This document shows positions 18,471 to 27,354 of a DNA stretch of 64,000 bases, in pieces. The position numbers and the translations under genes are program-made. Position 1 is the stretch's first letter. Every line of letters starts with the position of its first letter. A model generated the notes under the pieces. It was given only the letters and a program-made list of their open reading frames with translations, did no database searches and was not told where the DNA came from. Location of the stretch: assembly GCA_019694435.1 (NCBI GenBank), contig JAIBBZ010000014.1:62001-126000 (forward strand). Reading direction: 5' to 3'. The DNA is from Pirellulales bacterium. Its GTDB lineage: Bacteria; Planctomycetota; Planctomycetia; Pirellulales; JAEUIK01.

Positions 18471-20384
18471 TTAGCGCAGCTCAATCAGGCGATAGCGGCG
18501 CGCCAGGCCGTCGCCGTCGCGCCGCTGGTAGTCGTGCAGCGTGGCCAGGCTGGGATTCGAGCATCCGCGTTCGCGTTCGATCTGAGACTCGACGAGGCGC
18601 CACAATTCGTCGTCGAACATCTGCGGCGCTTCGGGCGCGGCGACCAAGAGCAGGTGCGAAAACCCTTCGGCGCGCAAAATTCGGCTCAGGTCGTCGGGAG
18701 CCACTCGCTGCCAGGGATTGCCGCGGCGCAGACGGTAGAGCTTCTCCCACGTGAACGGGCCCGCGAAATAGAAGCCGCGGTAGTCCTGGCTTAGAACGTG
18801 AGCGTGGCCGCCGCCGTACTGGTTCAACAAAGTTGCCGCCGGGTAGCTGGGCTCATGCGCGAGCAGGTAGTCGTCGCGGGCTTGCAGCCCGCAGGCCACT
18901 TGGACACGATCACCGTTCCACTTGAGCGCGGCCGCCGGCGTCAACAGCCCAACAAGCGCGACGCTGCCCCAGACGATCTCGCGCGGACCGCGCCTGAGTC
19001 GCGGAGATTCCGCGAGCACCCAGACGATGGCCGTCGCGGCCAACGGTACGACGGGCAATAAGAAGCGCACGTTTTGACGCAGCGCATACCACAGCAGGAA
19101 ATAGATCGCCGCGATCGCCAACAATTCGCCCAAACCCTGGAGCCGCCGCGCAACGACTAGGCCCGGCAGCAGCGCGAGCAGCAGCACGCCGAGCTGATGA
19201 CCGCGTCCGCCAAAGCGCTCGGGATGCATAGTGATCTGCCACGGCGCAGTGGCCAGCGCCGTAACGTGCAAGGGCAGGGGGGTCTTGCGGTCGGGCAAGG
19301 CCTCGGCAGCGGGTTCGCCCAGGTGAGCCGCAAAAAACGGATAGACCGGGTTCCCGCGATGCCAGGCGGCGCGCGCATACCACGGCGCGGCGACGACCAA
19401 TGCAGCACAAGCGGCGATCCAGCCCAACCGCAGGGCCGCTTGATGCGCCGCCGAGCCTTGGAGGGCACGCCAAACAACGACCGACACCAGCGCTACGATG
19501 GCCAACGCGGCGAGGTATTTGGTTGCCAGCGCCGCGCCCAAGGTCAGCCCACATGCCAGGGCCCACGCGCCGGCTTGTTGCCCGTCGAGCACGCGCCGGT
19601 ACGCCGCCACGGCCAGCGCGACATAGGCCGCGGCCGCCAGGTCGTTCATGGGTACCGACATCTGGTTCGCCACGCCGGGCACCAGCAGCACGGCCGCGCC
19701 GGCGATCCGCGACCAGCGCGCACCCAGCAGGGGCTCGGCCACGGCCATCGTCGCCAAACCGAGCAGCAGCCCCGCTAGCCAGTGAACCAGCGTCGCGGCT
19801 GGTGCATCGGCCAAGGCGAGCGCCCACAGGTACCACATTTCGGCGAGCAGCGGAAACGTGCACTTGTCGTGATCAGGCAGGTACAGCAATCGGTGCTCGG
19901 CAAGAAAACGTTTTGGCAATTCGAGATGGTAATAGAGCGCGTCGCCCGCGGTGGGCGGCGCCAACGATCCCAACCACGTAATCGAGACGACCAAGGCGGC
20001 CAGGCCCATGGCGCCGTACCAGACCCAGCGCGGCGGTTCGGCCACGGCGGGCTCGTGGTTCGCGACGGCGTCGATCCGCTGATTACCGGTGGTGACGACG
20101 GCTTGCCGGGCGGCCAGTACGAAGACGGCGCCCTCGACCAGCCCCCACAACGCCGCGATCAAAGTCGCCAGGGCGAGAATCGGGACATAGAGCAGGCCGA
20201 GCAGACCCAACATCGCGACCGTCGATCCGGCCGCGGCCAGACCGAGGCCCCAGGTCCAGGCAGCAAGTGTCGCCCCAGACAGGCCGCGATCGATCTGGAG
20301 CCACCGCACCAGCGCGCGGCCCGCTCCCCCGGCGGCGAGGGCGATCAACCCCAGCGCGGTAAGCGATGCGAGGCTCGCGAGCAT
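18471..20384 (-). CDS. GT-C-type glycosyltransferase, membrane protein
   Basis: A 637-residue polytopic inner-membrane protein with about 12 hydrophobic segments. After three N-terminal segments it shows the catalytic first-loop signature of GT-C enzymes in PPTAGDALYYHLELPKRF, and further on PMNDLAAAAYVALAV and YARAAWHRGNPVYPFF, which resemble GT39-like proteins. The C-terminal about 130 residues are a soluble domain. ATG 20384 has CGGGAG upstream. It is the last gene of the minus-strand glycan cluster. It should transfer a sugar from a polyprenyl-phosphate donor on the outer face of the membrane; the sugar and acceptor cannot be told. Confidence 0.75.
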   Translation of the reverse strand: MLASLASLTALGLIALAAGGAGRALVRWLQIDRGLSGATLAAWTWGLGLAAAGSTVAMLGLLGLLYVPILALATLIAALWGLVEGAVFVLAARQAVVTTGNQRIDAVANHEPAVAEPPRWVWYGAMGLAALVVSITWLGSLAPPTAGDALYYHLELPKRFLAEHRLLYLPDHDKCTFPLLAEMWYLWALALADAPAATLVHWLAGLLLGLATMAVAEPLLGARWSRIAGAAVLLVPGVANQMSVPMNDLAAAAYVALAVAAYRRVLDGQQAGAWALACGLTLGAALATKYLAALAIVALVSVVVWRALQGSAAHQAALRLGWIAACAALVVAAPWYARAAWHRGNPVYPFFAAHLGEPAAEALPDRKTPLPLHVTALATAPWQITMHPERFGGRGHQLGVLLLALLPGLVVARRLQGLGELLAIAAIYFLLWYALRQNVRFLLPVVPLAATAIVWVLAESPRLRRGPREIVWGSVALVGLLTPAAALKWNGDRVQVACGLQARDDYLLAHEPSYPAATLLNQYGGGHAHVLSQDYRGFYFAGPFTWEKLYRLRRGNPWQRVAPDDLSRILRAEGFSHLLLVAAPEAPQMFDDELWRLVESQIERERGCSNPSLATLHDYQRRDGDGLARRYRLIELR

Positions 20385-20402
20385 GGCGACTCCCGGCGGA
20401 CG

Positions 20403-20615
20403 TTAGCGGACAAGCATGATCCACAGGTAAACGGCAGCGGTCATTGCGACCCAGCCGGCCAGCAACCAGGCTTGCCAGGCAGGCACCGGCTCGAACGGCG
20501 TCGGGCGGCGCGTCTCGCCGCGCAACAGCGCCTCGCCCGCGATGCGCCGTGCGCGGCGCCAACGCTGCAACTCAGCCAGCCGCCGGCCATCGTCCTGTTT
20601 CAACGGGGCAATCAT
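20403..20615 (-). CDS. small single-span membrane protein
   Basis: A 70-residue protein with a basic N-terminal half (RRLAELQRWRRARRIAGEAL) and one membrane segment near the C-terminus (AWQAWLLAGWVAMTAAVYLW). ATG 20615 is preceded by AAAGGATT at ideal spacing, and the gene fits between its neighbours with gaps of 34 and 18 bases, so it looks real. No family recognised. Possibly an accessory subunit of the following GT-C enzyme. Confidence 0.6.
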   Translation of the reverse strand: MIAPLKQDDGRRLAELQRWRRARRIAGEALLRGETRRPTPFEPVPAWQAWLLAGWVAMTAAVYLWIMLVR

Positions 20616-20649
20616 GGTGCGAATCCTTTCGCCACAAGACGGTCATCGC

Positions 20650-21966
20650 CTAGAGAAACCGTAGTCCGCGGCCAGACCTGAGCTGCGCGGTGATCGAGCT
20701 GGAGCCGAGTTCCGCTTCGCGCCGCCGCGCGAGCAGATGTTCGATCCGCCGGCACACCAGCTCGGGCTGCAACTCGCTCATGCACGGATGCTCAGCCCAA
20801 AGACAAGTCGTGCGATGGCACGGGCTGCACCCTGGTTCCGTGCGGAGCACAGCCACGTGTGCACCTTGGGGGCGCCACTGAAGCACATGATTCGTGCCGC
20901 TGAACAAGACGATCGTGGGCACTCCCAACAAACCCGCTAGATGGGCTGGTCCCGAGTCGGCGCCGACGAACAGCTCGGCACGTTCCAGCAAGGCAATCAG
21001 TTCGAGCAGGCTCAAGCGCCCCAGCAGGTTTTCCACGTTGGGCCAGCGCGCCGCGCCCAGGATGCGGTCGGCCAGCGGCTGCTCGTCGGCCGTACCGATC
21101 AGCAGGATGCGTGCATCGTGGGCCAAGATCAGCCTTCCCAGCAGTTCCTGCCAGTGTGGGGCGGGCCATCGCTTAGCCTCGGTGCCCGCTCCCAAGTGAA
21201 CGACAAACACGGGACGGCGCGGCCGCGTGTCGGTCTGCAATCGTGCGGCAACGGCGCGACGCGATTTCAGATCGGGAGCCAGGTTGATCCGCCGTTGCCA
21301 AGGCTCGTCCACCTGGATTCCGAGCTGCTCGAGCAACGCCACGCGCGAGCGCCATTCAGGTCGGCCGGCGACATAGGGCGCGCTGTGCGTCAGCCAACAG
21401 CCACCGCCGCCGGCACTGAAACCTACGCGCCGCGGAATTCCTGCCAGCCACATGAGCAGGACGTGCGGCAGCTCGCCGCGGACGTCGATCGCCGCGTCGT
21501 AGCCCTCGCTGCGCAGCCGCAGGGCCCAGGAAACGAGCGACCAGGGCCAAAACCACGAGCGTGGACGCGAAAAGCGATTCACGCGCGAAACATAGACCCG
21601 GTTCACCTCACCGCAGGCGGCGAACAGTTCTGCCGTCCAGGCGCCGGCCAGGACGTCGATCTCCGCCTCGGGAAACTGCTTGCGCAGTGGACCAAACATC
21701 CCGAGCGAAATCACCGCGTCGCCCAGGTGATCGAGCTGAATGACCAACAGCCGGCGAATCGGGCGCGGCTCCTGCGCGCTTGGCGCCTGGTCGGCCACGC
21801 TGCGCCGGAGTGCGCCGTGCATGCGCATCAAGATTCGGGCAAGCGCATCGACCAGGCCCATGACCAGATGCCAGCGCCACCGCACGAACCGATAACGGCC
21901 CTGCTTCAGTTCGCGCCGCACTCGGCCACGCGCCGACCAGGATGCCGCGTTATAGGATCGCTTCAT
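20650..21966 (-). CDS. glycosyltransferase family 9 (heptosyltransferase-like)
   Basis: A 438-residue GT-B enzyme. Family 9 features are RRLLVIQLDHLGDAVISLGM near residue 70, FVVHLGAGTEAKRWP before the C-terminal domain and FVGADSGPAHLAGLLG with IVLFSGTNHVLQW, the nucleotide-sugar site. A Cys-containing segment GCSPCHRTTC near the C-terminus matches the pattern of many GT9 proteins. Such enzymes add heptose or related sugars to lipopolysaccharide core on the cytoplasmic side. The N-terminal about 65 residues are a basic extension. It overlaps the preceding GT4 gene by 17 bases, indicating translational coupling. Confidence 0.88.
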   Translation of the reverse strand: MKRSYNAASWSARGRVRRELKQGRYRFVRWRWHLVMGLVDALARILMRMHGALRRSVADQAPSAQEPRPIRRLLVIQLDHLGDAVISLGMFGPLRKQFPEAEIDVLAGAWTAELFAACGEVNRVYVSRVNRFSRPRSWFWPWSLVSWALRLRSEGYDAAIDVRGELPHVLLMWLAGIPRRVGFSAGGGGCWLTHSAPYVAGRPEWRSRVALLEQLGIQVDEPWQRRINLAPDLKSRRAVAARLQTDTRPRRPVFVVHLGAGTEAKRWPAPHWQELLGRLILAHDARILLIGTADEQPLADRILGAARWPNVENLLGRLSLLELIALLERAELFVGADSGPAHLAGLLGVPTIVLFSGTNHVLQWRPQGAHVAVLRTEPGCSPCHRTTCLWAEHPCMSELQPELVCRRIEHLLARRREAELGSSSITAQLRSGRGLRFL

Positions 21967-23086
21967 AAACCGCTTTCGTCGCTTGCGCCACGGCCCGCCA
22001 GGTGTAGCTCTGCCGGACGTGCTCGCTCAATTCCGGGCAGCGCGCGGCAGCGACCGCGCACTCGACAGCTCGGCGGATCGCCGCCGGATCGTCGGGCTGC
22101 ACGTAGTGCGCCCTGGTCCCGAAATACTCGCGGGCACAGCCCCGTTCGGTGATCACCAGCGGCGTGCCGGTCAGTGCCGCCTCGAGCGCGGCGAGGCCCG
22201 GCGTCTCGAACCAACTCGCCAGCACCAGGCACCGACAAGCGGCATAGGCACTTGCCAGGAGCGGGTCGTCGTGCGCCAGCGCGGGCAAGAAGGTGACGTG
22301 TTCGCCGGCGGCTGCCTTACATGCCGCCAGGTAACGCTCCGCGCCGGGCACCGCATCACCTAGCAACACGAGCGGCAACGCACGGCCGGCCAATGCGCGA
22401 ATCAGAGCGAGTTGATTCTTGCGAGGCTCGATGCGACCGCAGCAAAGCACGAAATCGCGTAAACCAAAGCGCTCGTAGAATGCCTCGGGCGTCGCCGTGG
22501 CGAACCGCAAGTCGGTGCCGTTCGGCACGACCGCGATCCGGGCCCGGTCAATCTGGAATAGGCGCTGGAGCTGCGCGGACTCGGCGTGCGAGTTGGGCAG
22601 CAGTCGATCGGCGGCCCGATAGATTTCCCCGCGCCAACCGTTCGGCGCCCAGCCCAGCTCGCGGAGGCCAAGCGCGGCGCAACCCGCCACACGGCGTGCC
22701 AAGGGACGTTCTTCGCGCCACACGGCCTGCCGGTCGAACCAGGCGACCGGCGAGACAACCACGCGGACTCCGGCCGCCTGCGCCGCCGCGATCACCGGCC
22801 GATACTCGCGATGCGTGCCAACGAGATGCAGCACGTCGAGCCCCTGAAAACCATCTTCCCAGGGACGCCACGGTCGGGCATCGACCCCCAGCTCAGCGAG
22901 CGCCGCCGTCGTCGATGTCAATTGGACCTCGCCGCCGCCAGGCGCCGCGAACGCACCGAGACCACCCGCGAGGCGCACGCGCAAGGCGCGCCGCACCGGC
23001 GCCAGCGCTGTGGCGGCCAATGTCCGTGCGCGGCCGCCTGGTTTGCCTGCGCGGCGCTTGCGTGCCAGTGGCGTCATCCCTGCCAT
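21950..23086 (-). CDS. glycosyltransferase family 4
   Basis: A 378-residue GT-B enzyme. An N-terminal domain starts after a basic leader with AFAAPGGGEVQL, which resembles the donor-domain loop of GT4. The C-terminal domain carries DRLLPNSHAESAQLQRLF, IAVVPNGTDLRFA, VLCCGRIEPRKNQ and the EALLTGTPLVITERGC-like segment ALEAALTGTPLVITE. Cytoplasmic, retaining-type sugar transfer is expected. ATG 23086 has AAAGGATT upstream. It sits between a deacetylase gene and a GT9 gene on the same strand. Confidence 0.88.
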   Translation of the reverse strand: MAGMTPLARKRRAGKPGGRARTLAATALAPVRRALRVRLAGGLGAFAAPGGGEVQLTSTTAALAELGVDARPWRPWEDGFQGLDVLHLVGTHREYRPVIAAAQAAGVRVVVSPVAWFDRQAVWREERPLARRVAGCAALGLRELGWAPNGWRGEIYRAADRLLPNSHAESAQLQRLFQIDRARIAVVPNGTDLRFATATPEAFYERFGLRDFVLCCGRIEPRKNQLALIRALAGRALPLVLLGDAVPGAERYLAACKAAAGEHVTFLPALAHDDPLLASAYAACRCLVLASWFETPGLAALEAALTGTPLVITERGCAREYFGTRAHYVQPDDPAAIRRAVECAVAAARCPELSEHVRQSYTWRAVAQATKAVYEAIL

Positions 23087-23107
23087 GCGCGGAATCCTTT
23101 ACGCGGG

Positions 23108-24562
23108 TCAACTGCGCACGCGGCGCAGCGTCTTTTTCATCCAGCCACGAAGGCTCGTCGTATCGATCTCGTCGATCGGCGTTTCGCGCTCCCAATCGAG
23201 CGCTCGGCGCAGCCAGCCGCGCAGCCCTTCACGGCGATCGAGGCGCAGCGGGCGCGGCGTCGCGTCGCGCGCGCGGCGTTCGAACACTAGGGCATCCCAC
23301 GGCAACAGAAGCTCGCTCTCGTCCAGCGGCACTCGCGCGACGAGCTCGCCGCGCCAAAGTTCGCCGGACAGCCGGTAGTCGGCAGGCCGCGACTCGCAGG
23401 TCACGCGCAAACCATCCTCACACGCCCACGCGGACAACCGGACGCGACCACGCTGCCGCCACCAGGCGGCGAAATCAGTAAGCGTCGTCGGCCAGACCGA
23501 CGCCATCTCGTCGACCGTCTGCAACAGCCGCCGCAGCACATGCGGATACCGTCCGAGCCGGCCCGTGGGATGCCCGTAGAAGAAGATCGGCTCGCCGGCC
23601 AGGTAGCGTGCCCGGGCGACGCGTTCAAAATAGGCCGCTGCGAGATCGGCTGCCGCCGCCGGCGAGATCGCGGTGCCTGCGTCTTGCGGTGCCCGGTTGG
23701 CCGCTTCGAGAAACAGGCCCAGACACACCGGATGGACGGGAATCTGCAACACGCTCCGGCCGCCGGGAAAATAGGGAAACGCGTCGTAGGCCAGGCCGAA
23801 CTCGGAGCTGTGCGTGATTCCCAGCGATTCGAGCGCCGCCAGCAGGCCCGGATTGAATCGCCCATGCGGGGCGACGAAGCCGGAGACCTTGAGCCCCGCG
23901 CGGAGCAGTACGTCGATGCCGCGGCGGATGTTTTGCACGTTGAGGTCGCGCTCACGATAGGTGTGATGCCGGTAGCCGTGCGCGCCGACGTCACAGCCGC
24001 GCAGCGATTGCAGCGCATAGGGAAACCGCTCGAAATCGGCGGCGCAGACAAAATGGCTGGCCGCTTGCTCGTAGCCGCCCAAAGCGTGCAACGTGGTGCG
24101 AAAGTCGGCCGGGTCGTAATCGTCGTGGTCGACGCGGAAATTGAAGGCGCTGCGATAGGGAAATGGAAACGCGGCCAACCGCAGCCACACCCCGCCCGCC
24201 GCTTCGACCCGTTCACGCAGCCACGCCGCAATGCGCCGCGCCACGAGCCGCTTGTCGACGCGGGCAATCTCTTCGGTCAGTTCCAGGCCGCCCACCGCCC
24301 AAGACCCGCGCACCGTGTTCTCGTCGCACAGCGCGGCGAACGGGTCCTCCGCGAACTCGGCACGCAAGGGGTCGACGTCGATCGGCGTCTGGCCATTGCC
24401 GCAGCACGGCACCGACACGGCACGCGAGTCGTACAGGACAAAGCGCCCCAGGTCGTGGCCGGACTGGGCGTCGACCGTGGCGATGCCTTCCTGAGCCAGG
24501 ACTTGAGGCAGCGCGTCGGGCACGCGATCGAGCACCAGCGGCAGCAACGGCAAAGCGTTCAT
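23108..24562 (-). CDS. polysaccharide deacetylase-like protein
   Basis: A 484-residue protein. The NodB-type features are NFRVDHDDYD at residues 141-150 (catalytic and metal-binding Asp), GAHGYRHH at 193-200 (metal-binding His pair) and GFVAPHGRFNP. Residues 1-110 form a separate N-terminal domain and residues after about 400 a beta-rich C-terminal domain. Such enzymes remove acetyl groups from N-acetylated sugars. No signal peptide is seen, so it may act on cytoplasmic lipid-linked intermediates. ATG 24562 has a perfect AGGAGG and overlaps the stop of the upstream GT2 gene in the ATGA style. Confidence 0.8.
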   Translation of the reverse strand: MNALPLLPLVLDRVPDALPQVLAQEGIATVDAQSGHDLGRFVLYDSRAVSVPCCGNGQTPIDVDPLRAEFAEDPFAALCDENTVRGSWAVGGLELTEEIARVDKRLVARRIAAWLRERVEAAGGVWLRLAAFPFPYRSAFNFRVDHDDYDPADFRTTLHALGGYEQAASHFVCAADFERFPYALQSLRGCDVGAHGYRHHTYRERDLNVQNIRRGIDVLLRAGLKVSGFVAPHGRFNPGLLAALESLGITHSSEFGLAYDAFPYFPGGRSVLQIPVHPVCLGLFLEAANRAPQDAGTAISPAAAADLAAAYFERVARARYLAGEPIFFYGHPTGRLGRYPHVLRRLLQTVDEMASVWPTTLTDFAAWWRQRGRVRLSAWACEDGLRVTCESRPADYRLSGELWRGELVARVPLDESELLLPWDALVFERRARDATPRPLRLDRREGLRGWLRRALDWERETPIDEIDTTSLRGWMKKTLRRVRS

Positions 24563-25383
24563 CCACCTGCCTCCTGAACGACGAGGCGGTGCCAGGCGCG
24601 GCGCAGCGCCAGGCGCATCCCGGCGCCGCTGCCCGGCGCCCGCAGCGTGCGGTGGACAGTGGCAATCTCCGTGTAGGTCGACAACCCGCTCAGCAGGCAA
24701 AACAGCCACCCCTGCGGACCGTCGAGCAGGCCGAGCTTCAGGACCAGCCGGCGATACACCTCCCAAGCAGGTGCGATCCATTGTTCGCCGGCGCGCGGCG
24801 ACGCGCCCGCCTCGATCCGGGCAGCCGCGGACAGCGCGGTGTAGCGGCGCATCTTGGCAAGAAACATCGGCACATCGGCCAGCGTGTCGTGTTCCAACCA
24901 GCCGCCGAGCGAGCCCACTGAACCGCTCGGGCGAAGCTGCTCGTGGACGTCGCCCTCCCAGCGCGCGGTGTCGCGGCGAAACAACCGTAACGGTCGGTCG
25001 TCCTGAGTACCGCTGTAACGGAACGCGCGGCCGAAAATACGGCTGCGGATCGGCACGCGATAGGCCGCATGGCGTGGCGCGGCCAGCGTTCGGGCCAGCT
25101 CGTGCACCAGCGCCGGCGAGGGCGTTTCATCGGCATCGAGCGACAAGACCCAGGTGCCGCGAGCCTGGTCGATCGCAAAATTGCGCTGGGCCGCAAAACG
25201 ATCGAATCGCCGTTCGACTACCCGCGCGCCGTAGCGCCGGGCAATTGCGATCGAGTCGTCGCGCGAGCCGCCGTCGACGACCAGCACTTCCCCCGCCCAC
25301 GCGAGCCGGGGAAGCAGCCGTACCAAGCGCGGGCCTTCGTCGAGCACGATCATCGCGATGGACAACGCGGGAAGGCGGTTCAA
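24559..25383 (-). CDS. glycosyltransferase family 2 (WaaE/KdtX-like)
   Basis: A 274-residue GT-A enzyme. It begins MNRLPALSIAMIVLDEGPRL from a TTG start whose bases overlap the TGA of the upstream gene (TTGA). This overlap and the immediate start of the first beta strand support TTG 25383; the open frame runs upstream to 25686 without similarity. The donor-binding VLVVDGGSRDDS and the metal-binding LSLDADET motifs are present. The short length and ARYGARVVERRF-like segment resemble the lipopolysaccharide-core GT2 subgroup. Membrane-embedded segments are absent apart from a weak one near the C-terminus. Confidence 0.85.
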   Translation of the reverse strand: MNRLPALSIAMIVLDEGPRLVRLLPRLAWAGEVLVVDGGSRDDSIAIARRYGARVVERRFDRFAAQRNFAIDQARGTWVLSLDADETPSPALVHELARTLAAPRHAAYRVPIRSRIFGRAFRYSGTQDDRPLRLFRRDTARWEGDVHEQLRPSGSVGSLGGWLEHDTLADVPMFLAKMRRYTALSAAARIEAGASPRAGEQWIAPAWEVYRRLVLKLGLLDGPQGWLFCLLSGLSTYTEIATVHRTLRAPGSGAGMRLALRRAWHRLVVQEAGG

Positions 25384-26060
25384 GGCGCACCTCCGCACAG
25401 TCGCCGCGCGACGAGCACATACCGAACCATCCAGCGCAGGTTGTAATAGGAAGCCACGAAGATTAGTTCGGGCAGCCAGGCACGACAGACCAGGGCCGCC
25501 AACAGCAAATGCAAGCGCAAGTCGGCGTCGCCGAGTTCGTGATACAGGCGCCGCGCGCGGCTCGCCGCGCCCGGTGCCGCGCGGGCTCCGAGCGGCGCGG
25601 TCGAAGCCGCTACGACCTGCTCCTCGAAGCGCAACCCGGCGACCAAGAGATACTTGCCGACCACGAACGCCGCAAACAGCGCCCATACGGCCGATGAGAT
25701 TTCGGTCGCGAAGGCTGCCGCGATCCCGGCATGAATCGCGACGTCGCCCAGTTCGTCGACGTTGGCGTCGAGCCAGCCGCCCCAGGCCGTGGCGGTCGAC
25801 TGGCGCCGGGCCAGCGCGCCGTCAAGCCGGTCGCAGAGCCATGCCGCCCAGACCAGCGCGGCTGCGGCGAGGTGCCACGTCGGTGCGACGCACAGCATCG
25901 CTGCCGCCGCCAGCGTGCAAACCAGCCCTGCGCACGTAACTTGCCAGGGGCGCAACGAGGAGTGGGCCAGGCGATCGGCCAGCCACGCGGCCAGCGGCAC
26001 GGCGTGCCAACGGCTCCAGCGATGGCGGTCGTTCACGGCGATCGTCGCGCCCACGCTCAT
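25380..26060 (-). CDS. CDP-alcohol phosphatidyltransferase family protein
   Basis: A 226-residue integral membrane enzyme. The family motif is complete: D77, D80-G81, A84-R85, G94, D98 and D102. These enzymes displace CMP from a CDP-alcohol by an alcohol acceptor, making phosphodiesters such as phospholipids or inositol phosphates. ATG 26060 is preceded by GGAAGGA. It is linked by a 4-base TTGA overlap to the following GT2 gene, which argues for a role in glycolipid or surface polymer synthesis and not in bulk phospholipid synthesis. Substrate unknown. Confidence 0.85.
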   Translation of the reverse strand: MSVGATIAVNDRHRWSRWHAVPLAAWLADRLAHSSLRPWQVTCAGLVCTLAAAAMLCVAPTWHLAAAALVWAAWLCDRLDGALARRQSTATAWGGWLDANVDELGDVAIHAGIAAAFATEISSAVWALFAAFVVGKYLLVAGLRFEEQVVAASTAPLGARAAPGAASRARRLYHELGDADLRLHLLLAALVCRAWLPELIFVASYYNLRWMVRYVLVARRLCGGAP

Positions 26061-26088
26061 GCAGGTTCCTTCCTCGAGTCGCCGCGGC

Positions 26089-27234
26089 CTAGACGGTCGC
26101 GGCATGCGTGCCGACGTCCTGGTCGGCAGCTTCGTGCAAACGGGGTGGCGAGGCTTCCTCGAGCCCCAGGAGGCGCCGGTAGCCGGGCACCGTGGCCTGG
26201 TGCAACTGGCCTCCCATCTGATCGGGCGAAAAACGGTGGAAAAACTGCGACTCGCGGCGGACATGACGCCACCACTCGCGACTGAACAAATACCGGGTAG
26301 GCACAGGATGCCGCTCGCCCGATGTCTCGTTCGCTTCGCGCAGGCGCAACCACGCCTGCGGCAGCGCGCGCCACAGCGCAAACCGCTCGCCCGGCGCTAG
26401 CCACGGAGCCCGCAGGACTTCGCGAACCAGGCGGACGGCGATCCCGGTCCACATGCGCAGGCGATGTTCGGGATGCAGCAGGTTCTTGAACTGGAACAAC
26501 AGCGTGTTGCGCAACGCGAGCCGCTCGCAGCCGCGCTGACCAAACTCGTGCTTGAACGTCGCGGCGCCAATGTGCGTGGCCTTCGACTCGGGCACATACC
26601 AGCCGACGTAGCCCGCCTGGTACGCGCGATACGACAGGTCGAGATCCTCGAGGCGCCCTGGCAGGTAGAGCGGGTCGTACCCGCCCAGCTTGAGGAACAG
26701 CTCGCGATCGACGGCCAGCGCGGCGCCGGCCGAGGCGGTCAACCCGGGGCGATCGATCCCCTCTTCGTAGCCGATGAAATCCCAGGTGGCTTGTACTAGT
26801 CCCCACGACCAGCGCACGGCCGTGCGAAAGCCTTCGTAGCCCTGGTCGTCCAACTGCCAGCATTGGCCGGCGGTGAAGAACAATCGGTGACGGCCGCTGA
26901 TCGTCGGGTCGAGCAGCGGCTCGACCAACGGATCGATCGCGTCCGGGTCGAGCTGCACGTCGTTGTTCAACAGCACGGCCACCTGGCCATCGAGTTCGCC
27001 GAGCACGGTGTTGTACGAGCACAGTCCGCGGTTGTCGCGCTCGAACACGCGCACCTGCTTGAAATGCGCCGAGAGCAACTTTCGCGAGTCGTCCTGCGAA
27101 TGATTGTCGATCACCACGACGCGGCACTCATAGCGCGAGTTTGCCGCGGCGCGCACGACGCTCGGCAGACACTGCTCGAGCAGGTGGCGCCCGTTGTAAT
27201 TCAAGACGACGATTTGGATCGGCATGGCGGCCAT
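26089..27234 (-). CDS. glycosyltransferase family 2
   Basis: About 381 residues. The GT-A core begins with PIQIVVLNYNGRHLL, followed by VVVIDNHSQDDS and VAVLLNNDVQLDPDA, the metal-binding region, and later YLPGRLEDLDLSYRAYQAG, the ED motif of rhamnosyl- and related GT2 enzymes. The segment after residue 250 is helical and may pack on the membrane. The start is either ATG 27234 (MAAMPIQ) or ATG 27225 (MPIQ); there is no decisive ribosome-binding site. It lies 28 bases before the CDP-alcohol phosphotransferase gene. Confidence 0.87.
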   Translation of the reverse strand: MAAMPIQIVVLNYNGRHLLEQCLPSVVRAAANSRYECRVVVIDNHSQDDSRKLLSAHFKQVRVFERDNRGLCSYNTVLGELDGQVAVLLNNDVQLDPDAIDPLVEPLLDPTISGRHRLFFTAGQCWQLDDQGYEGFRTAVRWSWGLVQATWDFIGYEEGIDRPGLTASAGAALAVDRELFLKLGGYDPLYLPGRLEDLDLSYRAYQAGYVGWYVPESKATHIGAATFKHEFGQRGCERLALRNTLLFQFKNLLHPEHRLRMWTGIAVRLVREVLRAPWLAPGERFALWRALPQAWLRLREANETSGERHPVPTRYLFSREWWRHVRRESQFFHRFSPDQMGGQLHQATVPGYRRLLGLEEASPPRLHEAADQDVGTHAATV

Positions 27235-27354
27235 CCGTTGCCGGCACATGACTGGAATGGACGCTCGGGGTGCTAGCACCGCGTGCGCAATGGCAAACGG
27301 GCCGCAAGGTAGGTGAGCCGCTGCGACGGGGTCAAGACGAACGGCCGCGTGCTA